DNA of 64,000 nucleotides, taken from assembly GCF_002994745.2 (NCBI RefSeq), contig NC_037092.1, positions 20,733,001-20,797,000 on the forward strand, read 5' to 3'. Each line of letters begins with the position of its first letter. Within the stretch, counting starts at the first letter, position 1. The translations under genes were made by a program, and so were the position numbers. The notes beneath the pieces are model-generated. The model was not told the DNA's origin. It made no database searches and was given only the letters and a program-made list of their open reading frames with translations. Shown piece after piece: positions 1-12,938 of this stretch. The stretch comes from Rosa chinensis (lineage: Eukaryota; Streptophyta; Magnoliopsida; Rosales; Rosaceae).

Positions 1-691
1 AAGTGCTAAGAAACTAGCACAAACTAATACAACTTCAATTTAAGTTGATGATAAATTGCACTTCAGTTGTGAAGCTAATATGTAAACCTACAACCTCTCC
101 ACCAACCTACCCACCTTGGGAGGAAGTACAAACTACAAAGGCAACATACAAGCATCGGCACAACACGTTCACATAGTTAAATGATTTAAATCACAAATAT
201 GCAGTTGCAACCAAAGGGCAAATGTTCCCCATAAAGAGAGTAAATGCTACCCATAGAATCTGGTATAATCACATCTCTCATCTTCCAACCGATTATTTCA
301 AGAAAAGTAATAGATCAATAAAATTTACCATTTCCTGCTGACAAGCTTTCATACAAGAAGCATTTGAAAATCTCAAACAACCAACAGGATGCTAGACATT
401 AATCATATGCCTATGGCACATTTAATGAATGTACACAATAGTAACTTTTCTTCATATATAAAAATTTGCACGTATATGACAGCATTTATAAGACTAGCAT
501 TATCTCTACAAGATTGACATATGCTAACTAAGATGCTAGTTACTTTTGCAAAGCATTTATAATTGAATTGTCCCAATGTTACGAACACCTTCTGGAAACC
601 AACATCTTTAGTACACACTTTTACAATTTTTAATAGATTTGTGAAATTATGTGGGTGTATGTTTATATATGAAACAAAATATTGCAAGTAC
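1..691 (-). other. intron of the BTB gene running off the left edge
   Basis: No exon is recognisable here on either strand. It begins directly after a good donor site (AG then GTACTT on the minus strand at 691-690) of the last visible BTB-gene exon. The remaining exons, which should complete the second BTB domain and the C-terminus, must lie left of the window. Confidence is moderate because a short, divergent exon could be missed by eye. Confidence 0.6.
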
Positions 692-3600
692 CTCTCCTGC
701 ATTCCTGACTCAAACAAGGCCCTCAGATAATCACAACTTGCTGACAATACAACCTTGTGAACATGCATGTGAGGCACTGATAAAGAGCAAACACCACATG
801 TCCAGCACAAAAGCTTTGTTTCTTTCGCTTCCAAGATGACATCCCTGAAGCCAAAAGCACACAAATATTACTATTGCACACTATTACATCTGGAAAACCA
901 ATTAGTAGCATGGAAGTAAAAATACAAAATACATTCGCCAGAAACAATTTCCCCCTAGCTATAATTCCAGTCAATCATGATACTGCGAGCCATGACTGAT
1001 ACATTTGGAAAATTAAATGCTGTTAATGGATCTTGTTCGAATATTTTAAAGCCCGTTTGATATTTTTTTCTTCTTCTGGATGTTCAATGACAAAAATAGA
1101 AATGAGGAGGAGGAAAGGGGCAAGAGAAGAAAACTGATAACTACTTTTAAAATGTTTTGTTCAAGGAACCCATTCAATGTACTATTCCCCCCCTTCTCAC
1201 TAACCTCTCATCTTTCTTCTCCTCTAATCTCCTTCCTTGCTCTCTATTTAATTCTATACAAATGAATAACAAAGAATAAACTTTACCCAAAAGGGGCCTT
1301 TAGCTTCTAGAATGCTTATCAACAGTCCCACAAGGTGTTTCAAGCAATATAACATAATGCAGTAAGCAAATTGTTTCCATGTAGAGTCTACCAGGCCCTT
1401 TGAGTTGTCAAACCAAGACAGGCTTTATTTGAACAATGTCAAGAGACACTCAGATTCTTATATCGTCCCCAAACTGTACACTTCCTAATGGATACATAGA
1501 TGTGGAACACAAACGACATAAGAAAGTTGAAACAACAACAGTGCTGATGTGATGCAACAAAATATATATTGTGTAAATAGTATAGTAGAAAATCATACGA
1601 GAAACGATGTCCGGATGGACCAAGAGCTGCACTGAGATCAGGGCTAGGAAAAGCAATGCCCCACTTTGGACGTTTTCTACAAAGCATCTGTAACAGAGGC
1701 TGTAAATTACAACGTTTGGCAAGAGTCCTCAACTTTTTTGCAAGTTCTTCTTCTGCTTGTACATATCCCAAGTAGATATACTCCAACAACATCACCAATG
1801 CTTGGTGATCGACATGAGCAGATAATCTTATGTCTTTCTGAAACTCTTTAGAAACCTCCATAGAGCCTGTCACTGAAGAATCATCGGATGTTACCTCACT
1901 AGGAAGCAGCCCTTCAGGAGGCAGTAGAGATGGACATTGGATTGCAAGCACCACCCCATGAACACTGAAACACTCTCCATTTGTGAGAACGAATTGTAAA
2001 TCAGCAGAATCCTTATTATTAATTGCTTTACCAATCCTTTTCATTAGCTTACTCGGAAAACCATAAAACCCAAAATAACTAAGAACATATGCGGCATACC
2101 ATTGCACCCCAGGGGTACAATTGTCGTTACAGATGTCCTGAAGTTTACTAACTAGTTCAGCTTCAATATGAGCCAATGTATTCTTACCGGCAATTCTGTC
2201 TAGGTTATCTCCTACACATCCAGAATGCTTTATCAACTCAGCCAATCCCAACAAACTGTACAACAAAAGAATGTCTTTCCCTTCCCATTCTCTGGAACTT
2301 GAACAACAAATTTTCCCATGAAACGTATTATGCAAATGGGGAGCAAAGCTCAACCTTTCTACTTGGAAATGATTACTTAAGCACCATTTCACGAAAGAAA
2401 ATAGTGTTTTTACCCCTTTTTGTTTGATAATCCAGACTTGATACTCTTCCAAACCTGAATAGCATATAAATCCCATTAAATAAATGATAATTTGGAGTTT
2501 ATCCGGTATCGCGAAATTCCCAGATGACAGATTATTAAGAAAACGCAGTAAGATATTCAGATACTCCAGGCCTTTTGGCTTCAGTGTTTCAGACAATATG
2601 AATCTGGCCTTTGATGCAATGTATTTGCAGGGAGAATAAGTCATCATCAGAACTGCCCTCGTTGCCGATTCACTTCTGAAGGTACGAGCAATGTCGTTTT
2701 CATATATTTTATGCCATTTCTGAATTGCCTCAACAAAGGTCAAGCTGTCAAAGGATATGGAGAAAGAAAGAAAAATCAGAAAACTAACAGCTGGAAATAA
2801 GAATGAAAACTGTAGCATCACCAGATATAAGAATTAATGAAGTCCAACCACGTTTTAGTAAAAAAAAAGAAAAAAAAGAAAGTGAACTTCTTTTACAGAT
2901 GAAGTCTTACCATGCACATGCAATAAGGATGTCAAAGTGGAACTCAGTTTCAGGTTTGAAATCCTCCCCACAATGTATTGCAAGCCATCCAAGAATATCC
3001 CAGACATAAGTCCTCAAAAAAAGTAAATAATTGGCATTGAGACCCTCCTTAGCAATAACTATCTGCTCTTCCAATGACATGGAATCTTCATATGATTGGT
3101 TGTGAAATTTTTCAAGGAGAAGATCGAGAAGGATTTTATCAATCCCTTGTTTCCAGAAGTAAATGTGATGCTCCCCTGCCCAACGAGTGATCAGAGCCAA
3201 GCGACATGCCTCCACTAGCAAAGACAATTGGTCATTGGTGACCTTTCTAGAATGTGAGCTCCAGTCACACATTCCAGAAATTATGGCTTTAATAATAGGT
3301 TGGCAAGATAAACTCATCATTTGCAAGCATTTTTGTTCATTTATCTGCAACAAAAACCATAACAAAAAATATTTAACTAATTGTAATGACACATTTGACT
3401 AATGTAACAGGAAACCTTGTAAGGAGATGAAGATAGGATTCTTACCGCTAAACACTGTGCTAGCCTGAATGCTTCAATTCTAACGGAATAAGGATATGAG
3501 CTGTCCATGCATTGCACCATCTGTTCCAGAAGTGCCTCTCCACCTTCTAATACTTTCTTGGCCCCATTACCACATAAAGCTGAAAAAAAGTAACAGCAAC

Positions 3601-5391
3601 TTAATTCAAATATCATAGCACAGAAGCTAACTACGAGATATTCAGCGTGGAAATGATGGGTTTCATTATTAAAGGTTATTACCTACGGCAGAATACAATT
3701 TCAAAACAGCAACTTTGTGATAAGCATCTCGCTTTATAAGCATATCATTTAAATCTTCCATCAGTTTAGCATCACTCCAAACAGAAAACCTAGATGGAGG
3801 CCACCACCATAGTATTGTACTCAAAAGTAAAGCCATCTGTTGAAAATGTTCAAATGGCATCATACATTCTGAAAAAGACCGTAAGTTACTGATAAGTTGA
3901 GATACACTTTCTGTTTTCTCAAGGATGTCCCAAACTTCTTTTGCATTCTTCATACTGAGATTTGTAAGGATAAGACTCAATGCTGCAGCACATGATATAG
4001 AAACTTCTGTTTGATGGGCAGATAACAAAGATGACAAAGGATTAATAAGATCTAAAGCATCCAGCTGCAGTATTGATTTGGGTAAAAGGCTGACTAATTT
4101 TACTGTCACATTTGCTGCAGTGCTCAACATGGATCCCTTGTTAGACTGAAGTATCCAGACTAATGCTGCAATGATATCGGCAGCGGAAGCCTGAAAATGG
4201 ATGGAGAAAATGATGAGAACATTCTAAAGTGGAATCAGACACAGCTCAGAACTGACACAATTACAGGCATTTAAGATTTGAAACCTAAATTTTGTCCAAA
4301 ATTCAATTACGGAGGATCAACTTATGCTTTTACATACATACCACATTCATTATAGAACTCCATGCATAGACAAGGGCTATAGCTGTTACAATGCAAGTAT
4401 GTTAAAGCTAATTTAATGCATTAAAAATGCAAATCAATACGTCCATTGGAGATGTTTCCCTATGTACATATACATATATCATAACTCAACTTGCTGATAC
4501 ATTTTAAGATCAAACTACACCCATAAGGTGTAGGAGCCTCCTGAACAAGAAAAAAAAAAAAAGGAGGTCTGCTTTCTACTAAACTTCTTTGTTTTCCTCA
4601 ATTCATACCAGGGATTAAATATTTCACCTCTAACCAAAAGAAGAAAACAATGTCATACGAACAGAACTGCTGATCAAACAAATTACAACATTCAAATCAA
4701 AGCTACCAAAGGCTAAAAAAAATCTTAGCTCAACAGAGATTTGTAATGGAAGGGTATTGTTATACCTTCAAAAGTGGATGGTGCAGCTTATCCCCAGAAA
4801 CAGAATCAAGAAACGCAGCAATAGAATGGACCACATGCCTCTGTATCGCAATATCCATACACTGCCATCTCCTTGCCTTATCACCGCCATACACTCTGCA
4901 AGACACAAGCTAGTTCAGTGGAGCACATCATATCTCTACCTCTAGTAATCCAGTCATACAACTTCAAAACAACACCTAACTCTGATAAACTAATCCTCGA
5001 CGCAATTGGATGCATTCATTATCGACACCTGGCTTGAATTCTAGTCTAACTAGACTCTCCTTAACTAATGCTTAATCAATCAGCTTTGCTTGATGAGGAA
5101 TATAAACATAAGCTCTATTGTAAAGCTGAGCCTAAGTGATTGTAAACACATGACCTCAAATCTGATCAACTAAAACAGAATCAAGCATGAGTTTTTTTTT
5201 TGTTTCTGAATCAAACTCTAAATAGTCATCCAGACACAATTCGAAAGGTAATTGAATGGAAAGAGAGAAGGCGGAGCGTGAAATTGAAGGAGTGGAGACC
5301 TGGTGCCGAGGTTAAGAGCGTCGTTGAGACGCTGGTGGCGCGTGTACGTCTGTCCACTGATGATACTCCGATCGTGTTTTGAAGGTCCCAT
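692..5391 (-). CDS. BTB/POZ and armadillo-like protein (At1g04390-type), 3' part missing
   Basis: Seven exons on the minus strand: 5391-5300, 4895-4766, 4190-3683, 3579-3446, 3344-2911, 2744-1599 and 844-692, about 865 codons with consistent phases and GT-AG sites. The start ATG (5391-5389) opens with MGPSKHDRS. The N-terminal two thirds is leucine-rich alpha-helical sequence of armadillo/HEAT type. Exon 6 holds a first BTB-like domain (DLQFVLTNGECFSVHGVVLA, then the LLEYIYLGYV signature). Exon 7 begins a second one (DVILEA...VHKVVLSASCDYLRALF). This double-BTB, ARM-containing layout matches the Arabidopsis At1g04390 type, presumed substrate adaptors for cullin-3 ubiquitin ligases; that role is family knowledge and not visible here. 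The gene continues left of the window. It lies about 530 bp downstream of the TRM7-like gene on the same strand. Confidence 0.85.
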
Positions 5392-5921
5392 CTTTTCTGT
5401 TCCAAGGAAAAATCCAGATGCCCAGCTCCAAACTGTTTCTGTCAATTATCACAGAAGCGGTACCGCCATTCCTCTCCCTCTCTCTTAAAGTTTGCACTTT
5501 CGCTCTTTGTTTTAATCTCTCAATTTAAATGGCACACACTGATTGGTCGGAAAAGCCTCCATTTTTTTTTTTTTTTTTGACATCATGAAAATTCATGGCT
5601 TAAAAAAATTATTATTACTCACGGAAACTCGTCGGTAAAAATTTGCCCTGCAGATTCAAGTAGACGGTAGCAGCCCAAAGCCAACGATCAAGAGCCTCCT
5701 TATACAAGGTATCTTAACACTCTAGATTAGAGTAAATAATTCAAGATTAATTGAGTCATACATAATTACATATTGTTACAACAACAAAGAGAAAAAAAAA
5801 AAAAAGATCAATGATTGTCAAAATAATTGGGAAATATCCCATTTGCAATTTCAGTCGTATGACATCTAACAATAAGTATTGTTTTGATGCAGTGTATAAA
5901 AGATAGCGATGACTAATGTGG
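5392..5921. other. intergenic, BTB-gene promoter side
   Basis: This spacer separates the TRM7-like stop codon from the BTB-gene start; both genes lie on the minus strand. It contains a poly-T run near 5562-5578 and AT-rich sequence. It should hold the BTB-gene promoter and the 3' UTR of the upstream gene. I see no further gene. Confidence 0.6.
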
Positions 5922-8497
5922 TCAGGATTCGAGGGAGTGGTTCTCAAGCTCAGTGAGTCCCTGGCTGGAAGCTTTCTTCAGTTCAAGAGCTCTCTTATAA
6001 GGAGGGGCAATTGGGGGCTGTACAGGATCCAAGCTTCGGTAAGCTCCGTTGGCATCTTTTGGCAGCGGATATGAACGGTCAGAATCATACCCACTGAGGT
6101 CACCACAAGCTAAAAATGGGATATACACCTTATTCGGTCCTTCCAACCACCCACTACTGCAATCTGCCATGTTGAAGGATGATCACATTAATTGATGCAA
6201 TATTAAACAATCGAAAAACAAGATAAAGCTGTTAATCTTCATTTGAACTTCAACTGTCTGTAAGAGCTCATTAAGCATCATAAAAATTTCTAAGAATGCT
6301 CATCAAGATTGTATTATGTAAAATAAGAGTCAAAATATCTCAATTTGGAAACATTGACATACCTAGATCATCTGCTCTGGAGGGACTTCCCACCTTTTCT
6401 AGGAGGCGATGCAGATCCTTAGGGTTGAATCCCTCAGGAGGAGAATAATTCTCACAAACCGCAAATGCCTCTGTATGACAAACAACAATTGTTAGTTTCA
6501 ACACAAAAGATGGATACCACTGGATCATATTGTTAATATATTCAGTATTTTGTTCCACATGCTGTATGATCTTTATGAGTCAGTGGAATTTTGTAATATA
6601 TGCAATGCAGATCATTCTACTCCATTTCATGTGCGATTTATATATCTAGAACAGAACTACACTTGAATTTCACATAATACAAAGTTAAGCCTGATTCTTC
6701 TCACAATTCCTTTTTCTTTTTTTACGGTAATTCTAGAGCCAGAAGTTTATTTTATTTCCGGAATGGCATAGCAGGTTAGACAGGAAAAACAGAAAGCTGC
6801 CACCTGAGACTGTTGCCTCAAATACCATCAATGATATTTCGCATCATAGGGCCTAGATGTATATCAGCAGTGGTATTGTGTATTCTAATATTTCAAGCTT
6901 TCAATGAACATATTTGACATTGTTTCCCCTGTTTTAGCCCTGCCACAAGTCCTTGGGTGGCTACCCCAGGGGATTTATGGGATAAATCTCCCCACTACAT
7001 GCAAAAGATGGGGTCTGCACATGCCATAAGATTAGTCATACCACAACTTTTTAGCTGAACAAAGAGCTGAAATTCAATATTTCAGACGGGTGTCCATACA
7101 ACCCTAAAACATGGCTAAGTTTTGCCTCACTTAAACAAGTTTATCTCAAGAAATTGACTGTAAGACTCTTTCTATTCCATGGAAAACTTGCTAAAGTAGG
7201 AGCACACATACAGATAGAGAAGAAAAGAGAATGTAAGCTGCCAAGGCAAAAAAAAATGAAGACCAATATAATACCTATGCTGGAATTGCGGCTGCTTTTT
7301 GGTTTTGCAAAAGTCACAATTGGGAAAAATACTTTCAGCTGCAATAAAAGGGAATTGCATCAAAATGTAGTTCTTAACACCATAATAACATGCAGAAATA
7401 TAATTTGTAACAAGTCTATTAGGCACCCAAACTAGGGAGCTCCAAAGCTACCTGACAATAGAGAAGACTAGTATCTTTTCCACGGAATATCTTTGCAATA
7501 AATTTACCACCTTCTTTAAGTACATGAGTAACAATTGTTAAGCCCTGAAAGTAAGATCCACCAGCTGTCAATATAATGCAATGTTCAAGAGCACATACAA
7601 AATAAACGTAGCCTAACAAGCATAAACAGCATGTGACTTTTATCATACTTCTAAAACAGGTACTTATCATTCTAACTTATGGTTATAGATAGAAAGAGTT
7701 CCAGACACTTACTGCTAGTATCAGCTGGGACTGAACAAATTCATCCATGTCATGAAGGCCAGTAACTGCAAATCATAGCTTAACATAAGGCATTCTTAAA
7801 CAGATAGTAATCACAAAGAAAGCCGGAATCAGGCGGACAATAAAACAATAAATATAGCATACCATCCGGAGCACCATCACACACAACCAAATCAGCCTTG
7901 CAGCCATCAAAATGTCTGATGACCTAAAAGGGTCAACACTAATTCAGCTGAAAAATCGATGACAATAAACACAACCATTCACAGCACAGAATGTAGAAAT
8001 GCAGCTGATACTTACTACTTCGGCGGTTCGTGCATTGGTTATATCACCCTGTACTTGAATAACACCTTCAATTGGAGCCATTGGCTGCAAATCAATAGCT
8101 ACAATAAGGGGCACATCCCCGTCCCTGAAAACAATGACTCAAAGTTAGAGTCTTGGTATTCTTACACGAATAAGATTTGTACTAGTAGTTGATTAACTTA
8201 CTTAGAATCAGATGAAAGCTTTGCTGGGAGATACAACTTCCTACTCAAAACCTACACAATTGGCATCAAAAAGTGAGGATCTTGGAATTGGGATTATAGT
8301 GAATAGCGAGAAGAATAATGTGATACCTGACTCCAGCTACCAGGGGCAGCACAGAGATCGACGACGCGCTTGACTCCATCAAAGATGTTGAATTCGTCGT
8401 CAATCTGAAGCAGCTTGAAGGCGCTGCGAGCTCGCCAGCCTTCTTCTTTGGCTTTTCGATAGTAGATATCCCTCTTATCTCTTGAAGCTTTCCCCAT
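5922..8497 (-). CDS. TRM7: tRNA 2'-O-ribose methyltransferase, TRM7/FTSJ family
   Basis: Nine exons (8497-8327, 8251-8202, 8124-8016, 7923-7863, 7765-7713, 7544-7452, 7338-7275, 6470-6363, 6163-5922) join to 951 nt, a 316-aa protein with all introns GT-AG. The N-terminus [20 protein letters not shown] is typical of the TRM7 branch. The SAM-binding motif [13 protein letters not shown] lies at residues 45-57. The K-D-K-E catalytic tetrad of the RrmJ/FtsJ fold is present as K28, D126 (VVCDGAPD), K166 (KFIAKIF) and E201. The short C-terminal tail ([17 protein letters not shown]) is the eukaryotic cytosolic TRM7 ending. Family members methylate the ribose of residues 32 and 34 in the anticodon loop of tRNAs such as tRNA-Phe, with an adaptor protein. 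A chloroplast or nucleolar FtsJ is less likely because there is no transit peptide and no long C-terminal extension. Confidence 0.93.
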
Positions 8498-8518
8498 CTA
8501 CTGGAATTCGGGATTTGG

Positions 8519-8529
8519 ATTAGGGTTTT
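8519..8529 (-). promoter_or_regulatory. telo-box-like element in the TRM7 leader
   Basis: On the minus strand the sequence reads AAAACCCTAATC about 25-30 nt upstream of the TRM7 ATG. The AAACCCTAA telo-box is common near the transcription start of plant translation-machinery genes, which suits a tRNA modification enzyme. Its function here is inference. Confidence 0.45.
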
Positions 8530-10168
8530 GTTCCGACGCGCAGTGCCGGAAAAGCCTAAACCCTCTGATTCGTTTTGCCGCCACCACCAGCCATTGTAGA
8601 CATACAAATAACGCTGTGCCGTTTTATTTCGAAACTCGTCAACTGAACGACATGCAGTTTTTTTTGTTTTTTTTTTTTTCAGTGGCAACAATTTTAGGCG
8701 TGGCAATCTCATTTATTTTCCAAAATTTGTGCTGCTTGTTTTGTTGTGCCTCTAAGATTTACCAATTGCTTCATGGATCTCTGACACTGTCCCCCTTATT
8801 GAGAGTGATTAGTGCATCTGATTTTGGGTGCAGATGTTCTTGATTTTGCTTTGGTCTGGATACTGGGTGCGAGAAGACTAGAAAGAATGAGGAAGAAGAA
8901 AGAGTGAAAAAAAATTAAAAGAGACGGATTACTTTGTGGCTGTCAAATTTGACAGACTCCATGATATATATGTCTTTTGCCGTATTAAATTTGACATAAG
9001 GGTTGGAAGAAATAAATATGTTAAAAGTAGTTGTTGAATATGTTAAAAGTAGTTATTGGGCACTCCATGTGACAAAAGACCATTCCATTGGAGATGCTCT
9101 AATTAAGTGTGGCTCTAAGATAAATAAATTTAAAATTTAACATCTATAAAAAAAAAACAAAAAAGCAGCACAAAAGCCAACAAATTGGTAAACCTTCAAG
9201 CCAAGACTAGGTTAGTTTTAGAACTGGGAGTTATAATTGCTGCACTTTCTTCAGTTATTACTTGCTCCCATCATATTATCATAAAAAGTTGTCTCCTCCT
9301 CACATATATATGATTGTCTTGACCATAAGAAGTTGTTTTTGTAAGCATCTGTAATCAAAATGAACAAAATAATCAACTATATAGTATCAAAATCCTGTTT
9401 CTTCAGTGGTAGACAAACAACAAACTGCTCTAGTATAAATTGCTAGCTGCAGAAAGCACTTCTTAAGAACCACATTCAAACCGGGCCTTAATGCAACATA
9501 ACTCTAATGCAAATGTACTAAAAGCATTAATAAGCAAGTTGCATTCCAAGAACATATGATCCTCGATTCCTTGAATTATGCATGACCTTCAACCTGGAAA
9601 ACGAAAGCAGATGATGATTTTCTTCTTCTTCTTTGTTTTTTCTTTTTTATTGAAATCAAATCAGAATTTTGAAAGAGAATTTTGAAACTTTGATATATCA
9701 GTTGTCCAAATAGACTTTCATTGGGAATCTGTTATAATATATACAATGAGGATCACGGGCTAGATCATTGTTCAAATTTTCTGTTGGTTAATGTTAAAAT
9801 TGGTATCAACTATAAAGAAAGAGTAGTCGACTTTGTCTGCTTCAGGGACTAAGAGCATGCATGTATAGCATTTGATCACCCAGTGGGCCAGTGGTTTGTT
9901 TACTGATTTATAGACTAGAAATATAATTTGTTTTGTTTCTTGCTAACCTTGATAGGAAAGATCAACAGTAGAAAACAATATTTTTCTTTTTCTTTTTTGT
10001 TTCTTTTTCTGAATAATTTGGCGCTAGCTTTTAATCTAGTTGCTGTTCCTGCCCTGAAAAATCTGCAACATTGCTAGTCCCTTGGGTCTTTCGTCGTGAG
10101 AGTAACACTGTTGCCTTCAGTTGTCAATATTGTCTCCTAAGTAACTCAAGCAAGTTGCCTCCAATTCA
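8530..10168. other. intergenic between TRM7 and CYP716, AT-rich
   Basis: No coding region is seen. This is the shared 5' flank of the divergent TRM7-like (minus) and P450 (plus) genes. It contains poly-T and pyrimidine tracts (8657-8680, 9620-9650, 9980-10010) and a short repeat of the motif TATGTTAAAAGTAGTT around 9016-9055. A GAGATGCTCTAA end near 9091-9102 resembles one end of the MITE described at 31866-32161, but no partner end was found. Confidence 0.5.
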
Positions 10169-10179
10169 ATATATATAAG
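10169..10179 (+). promoter_or_regulatory. TATA box of the CYP716 gene
   Basis: ATATATATAAG lies about 40 bp upstream of the ATG at 10215. This spacing implies a very short 5' leader of about 10-15 nt. Confidence 0.55.
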
Positions 10180-10214
10180 AGAGGCTCTGCTCTTCCTTAG
10201 GTCACAAACTATCC

Positions 10215-11952
10215 ATGGAGCCTCTTTATCTTACTATCATAGTCATTGTTACCACCATTGTTCTTATCATTCTCACTTACCCCAAAACCTCTAGCTCCAA
10301 CCACACCAACCTTCCCCCGGGCAGTTTTGGATGGCCAATTCTCGGGGAAACACTTGAATTCTTGTTTGGAAAGCCTGACAAATTTGTGGAAAAAAGGATG
10401 AAAAAGCACTCCTCTCTTGTTTTCAAGACAAGAATTCTGGGTGAAAATGTTGCAGTCTTCTGTGGCCCTATTGGAAATAAGTTCATTTTTTCTAATGAGC
10501 AAAAACTTGTCACTGCTTGGCGCCCACATTCCCTCCAAAAGCTAATGCGTTCATACCAACAATCAGATCAAACCTCACCAACACCAACCCCAACTCTCAA
10601 GCCTACCCAAAACGAAACCACAGTAATTCGAACACCGGGTTTCTTCAAGCCTGAAGCTTTGGCTAGGTTCTTGGGGGTCATGGACATGACCACCAAGCAA
10701 CAACTCAAGACACATTGGGAAGGAAAGAGCAAAGTACAAGTCTATCCTTTGTCCAAAATCTTCACCTTGGCTCTGGCTAGTAGATTCTTTCTGGGTATTG
10801 AGGACTATGACTGTGTGACTAAACTAGTCCAAGAATTTGATGATGTGTCTTTGGGCCTCCATTGCATCCCTTTGAATTTTCCAGGAACTATTTTCAATAG
10901 GGCAAGTAAAGGAGCAGCTGCTATAAGGAAGCAGATCATATCCATCATCAAGGAGAAGAAAGCTGCTGCTTTGTTAAGTGGGAAGCCAGGGCATGACATA
11001 CTTTCTTACATGATTGCAAGTACTGATTCTTCAGGCAAGTTCATGCCTGAAACCGAGCTTGCTGATAAGGTCATGGGTTTGCTCACTGCTGGTTATAGCA
11101 CAGTTGCTAGTGCTTTAACCTTTGTCATGAAATTTGTTGGAGAAAGACCAGATATCTACAACAAGATACTTGCAGGTACATATATGCATCTTCATGGTTA
11201 AAGTTTCCCCATATTTTTTTCTTTTTTGAGAGATGTGCTCTGTGAGTAGATGATCCAAATAGTTTTGTTAGGATTATTGATTTTTAACTTATCACTAAGC
11301 AGCCTAAGCTGTTATTTACCATACTGAATAAGAAGGGTTTTGGAAATAGAGCAAATGGAGATAGCAAACTCAAAGAAACCAGATGACACTCTAAACTGGG
11401 ATGACATACAGAAGATGAAATATTCATGGAATGTTGCTTGTGAAGCAATGAGGTTCTTTCCACCTCTTCAAGGAACATTTAGAGAGGCCATCACTGATAT
11501 CTCCTTTGAAGGTTATACCATTCCAAAGGGTTGGAAGGTCAGTTAAATAGCTAAATACTCGCATAACATAACATGCCAAACTGTTTAACAAAAGAGAAAC
11601 TCGAACTACAAGAGGAAACTCGATTGAAACTAATGTGTTGCTTTGCTTATTTCAGATATATTGGACGGTGAGTTCAACAAATAAGAACCCAGAATACTTT
11701 CCCAACCCAGAGAAGTTTGATCCTACAAGATATGAGGAGGGAAGTGCACAAGTGCCGTTCACATACGTCCCATTTGGGGGAGGACCAAGACTGTGCCCTG
11801 GAAAAGAGTACGCCAGGCTAGCAATACTCACTTTTCTTCACAATGTAGTGATGAAGTTCAAATGGGAGATCATGCTTCTCAATGAGAAGATGATAGGTGA
11901 TATGATTCCTACACCAGCTCAAGGACTTCCAGTTCTCCTCAAACCACATTAA
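10215..11952 (+). CDS. CYP716: cytochrome P450, CYP716 family (triterpene oxidase-like)
   Basis: Three exons (10215-11175, 11350-11537, 11656-11952) join to 1446 nt, 481 aa. An N-terminal membrane anchor (residues 5-21, Leu/Ile/Val-rich) is followed by a proline hinge ([13 protein letters not shown]). The K-helix ExxR is EAMR, followed by [12 protein letters not shown]. The FDPTRY (PERF-like) motif is near 404-409. The heme loop [12 protein letters not shown] carries the axial Cys430. The [19 protein letters not shown] stretch and the [14 protein letters not shown] tail are typical of CYP716, which oxidises pentacyclic triterpenes (for example at C-28 of beta-amyrin) in the ER. The I-helix oxygen-binding motif is unusual: AGYSTV at 292-297, with Ser295 where an acid is expected. 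The substrate cannot be read from the sequence. The length is normal and the frame intact, so a working gene is plausible. Confidence 0.92.
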
Positions 11953-12523
11953 GAATTGGAGTTGGTCACATTCTCAACAGCAAATAAATCAAGGAGTTTC
12001 GTAAAATGTTGAATTTGTATCCCATTACTATTATCACAAACTGGAAATATAATTATCAAACCTTTGTCTCATAAGGTGGTGTGAAGGCCTTTGAATACAA
12101 AAATAAGAGTTGGTGATTTTCATATAAGAAACTCTCTGTTCACCTGATTATCCGGTGACCATGAAGTTCGTGGTCACTTATTCTCGACCCTTAATTTTTA
12201 TCCAATGGCAGGTGATAAGTGAATACTACTGATTAGGTATTTTCATAGGTCAAGTTGATCAACACGAATAATACTATTCGCACACCAGTTAAACACTCAA
12301 GTATACAATAAGGCAAAGATTGATTAGCTTTTGCTACCAGCAAACAGGACAGTACTTGTAAACGGACAAACAGAAAAACACTTACAACTGAAAGCATACA
12401 ACAAAGAGAATTCTTACCCAAGAAACACCCAGAAATATATGAGGGTAAAAGAAAAGGCAAAAACAAAGTGGAAAGGTCTATTTGGTATTTAGAGAAGGTG
12501 CAGTCTTCTTGGGAAACCTAGCA
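11953..12523. other. intergenic, convergent 3' ends
   Basis: This is the spacer between the CYP716 stop (plus) and the LEA-protein stop (minus). Both 3' UTRs should lie here. I see no additional gene or repeat. Confidence 0.6.
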
Positions 12524-12829
12524 CTAGGTGTTAGATTCATGACCAACTTGTATATTATCAGCAGGCTCACGTCGCATCTGGGACTGATTGCTAGAATCTT
12601 GTGGTTGTCGATTTGGATCATCATGACTATGAGACTCGGTGCTCTTGGAAATGTTATGAGCAGCCGGAAATAGATCAACACGCTCAGACTGGGCTATCTT
12701 TCCACCTTCAAGAGGTGTTCCATGCTCGTAAGCCACTCTCACTGCTTCATCTTCACTGAGCCTCGCTTGTGAAGTCGCATACTTTATGTCATCCTTGCTC
12801 TTTGCCATTCTCTCTTGCCGATCAGTCAC
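12524..12829 (-). CDS. small seed maturation (SMP-type LEA) protein
   Basis: One exon encodes up to 101 aa. The core SKDDIKYATSQARLSEDEAV followed by RVAYEHGTPLEGGKIA and VDLFPAAHN is the SMP-domain signature of seed-maturation LEA proteins. The remainder is Ser/Asp/Gln/His-rich, hydrophilic and probably disordered. Such proteins accumulate late in seed development and are thought to protect cells during desiccation. Two starts are possible: 12829 (MTDRQER...) and 12808 (MAKSKDD...). The TATA box at 12863-12873 would put transcription start near 12840, which leaves a very short leader for the first ATG. It is shorter than multi-SMP-domain members and appears to carry a single repeat. The upstream G-box supports ABA/seed regulation. 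Confidence 0.8.
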   Translation of the reverse strand: MTDRQERMAKSKDDIKYATSQARLSEDEAVRVAYEHGTPLEGGKIAQSERVDLFPAAHNISKSTESHSHDDPNRQPQDSSNQSQMRREPADNIQVGHESNT

Positions 12830-12862
12830 TAAACTACATGGATTTGCTCTATGTTCTAAGCC

Positions 12863-12873
12863 TTTTTTATAAG
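12863..12873 (-). promoter_or_regulatory. TATA box of the LEA gene
   Basis: The minus strand reads TTATAAAAAAG, 34 bp upstream of the first ATG and 55 bp upstream of the second. The spacing fits a single-exon gene starting at 12829 or 12808. Confidence 0.6.
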
Positions 12874-12938
12874 CTGTGTTCTATCATTGCGTGGCAGATT
12901 GTCTCCAGAGGAGAGTGACAAGTATATCTTTGATTCGA

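Noticed and set aside
1450..1722. Alternative 90-codon minus-strand frame overlapping the BTB gene
   Set aside because: It is a shifted reading through the exon end and following intron; the spliced BTB frame explains the conserved residues.
8266..8712. 148-codon minus-strand frame over the TRM7 start
   Set aside because: It overlaps exon 1 of the TRM7-like gene in another frame and has no domain; the FtsJ frame carries the SAM motif.
9085..9103. GGAGATGCTCTAA, like a MITE terminus
   Set aside because: No matching inverted start (GAGCATCTCC) with TAA duplication was found within about 600 bp upstream, so at most half an element.
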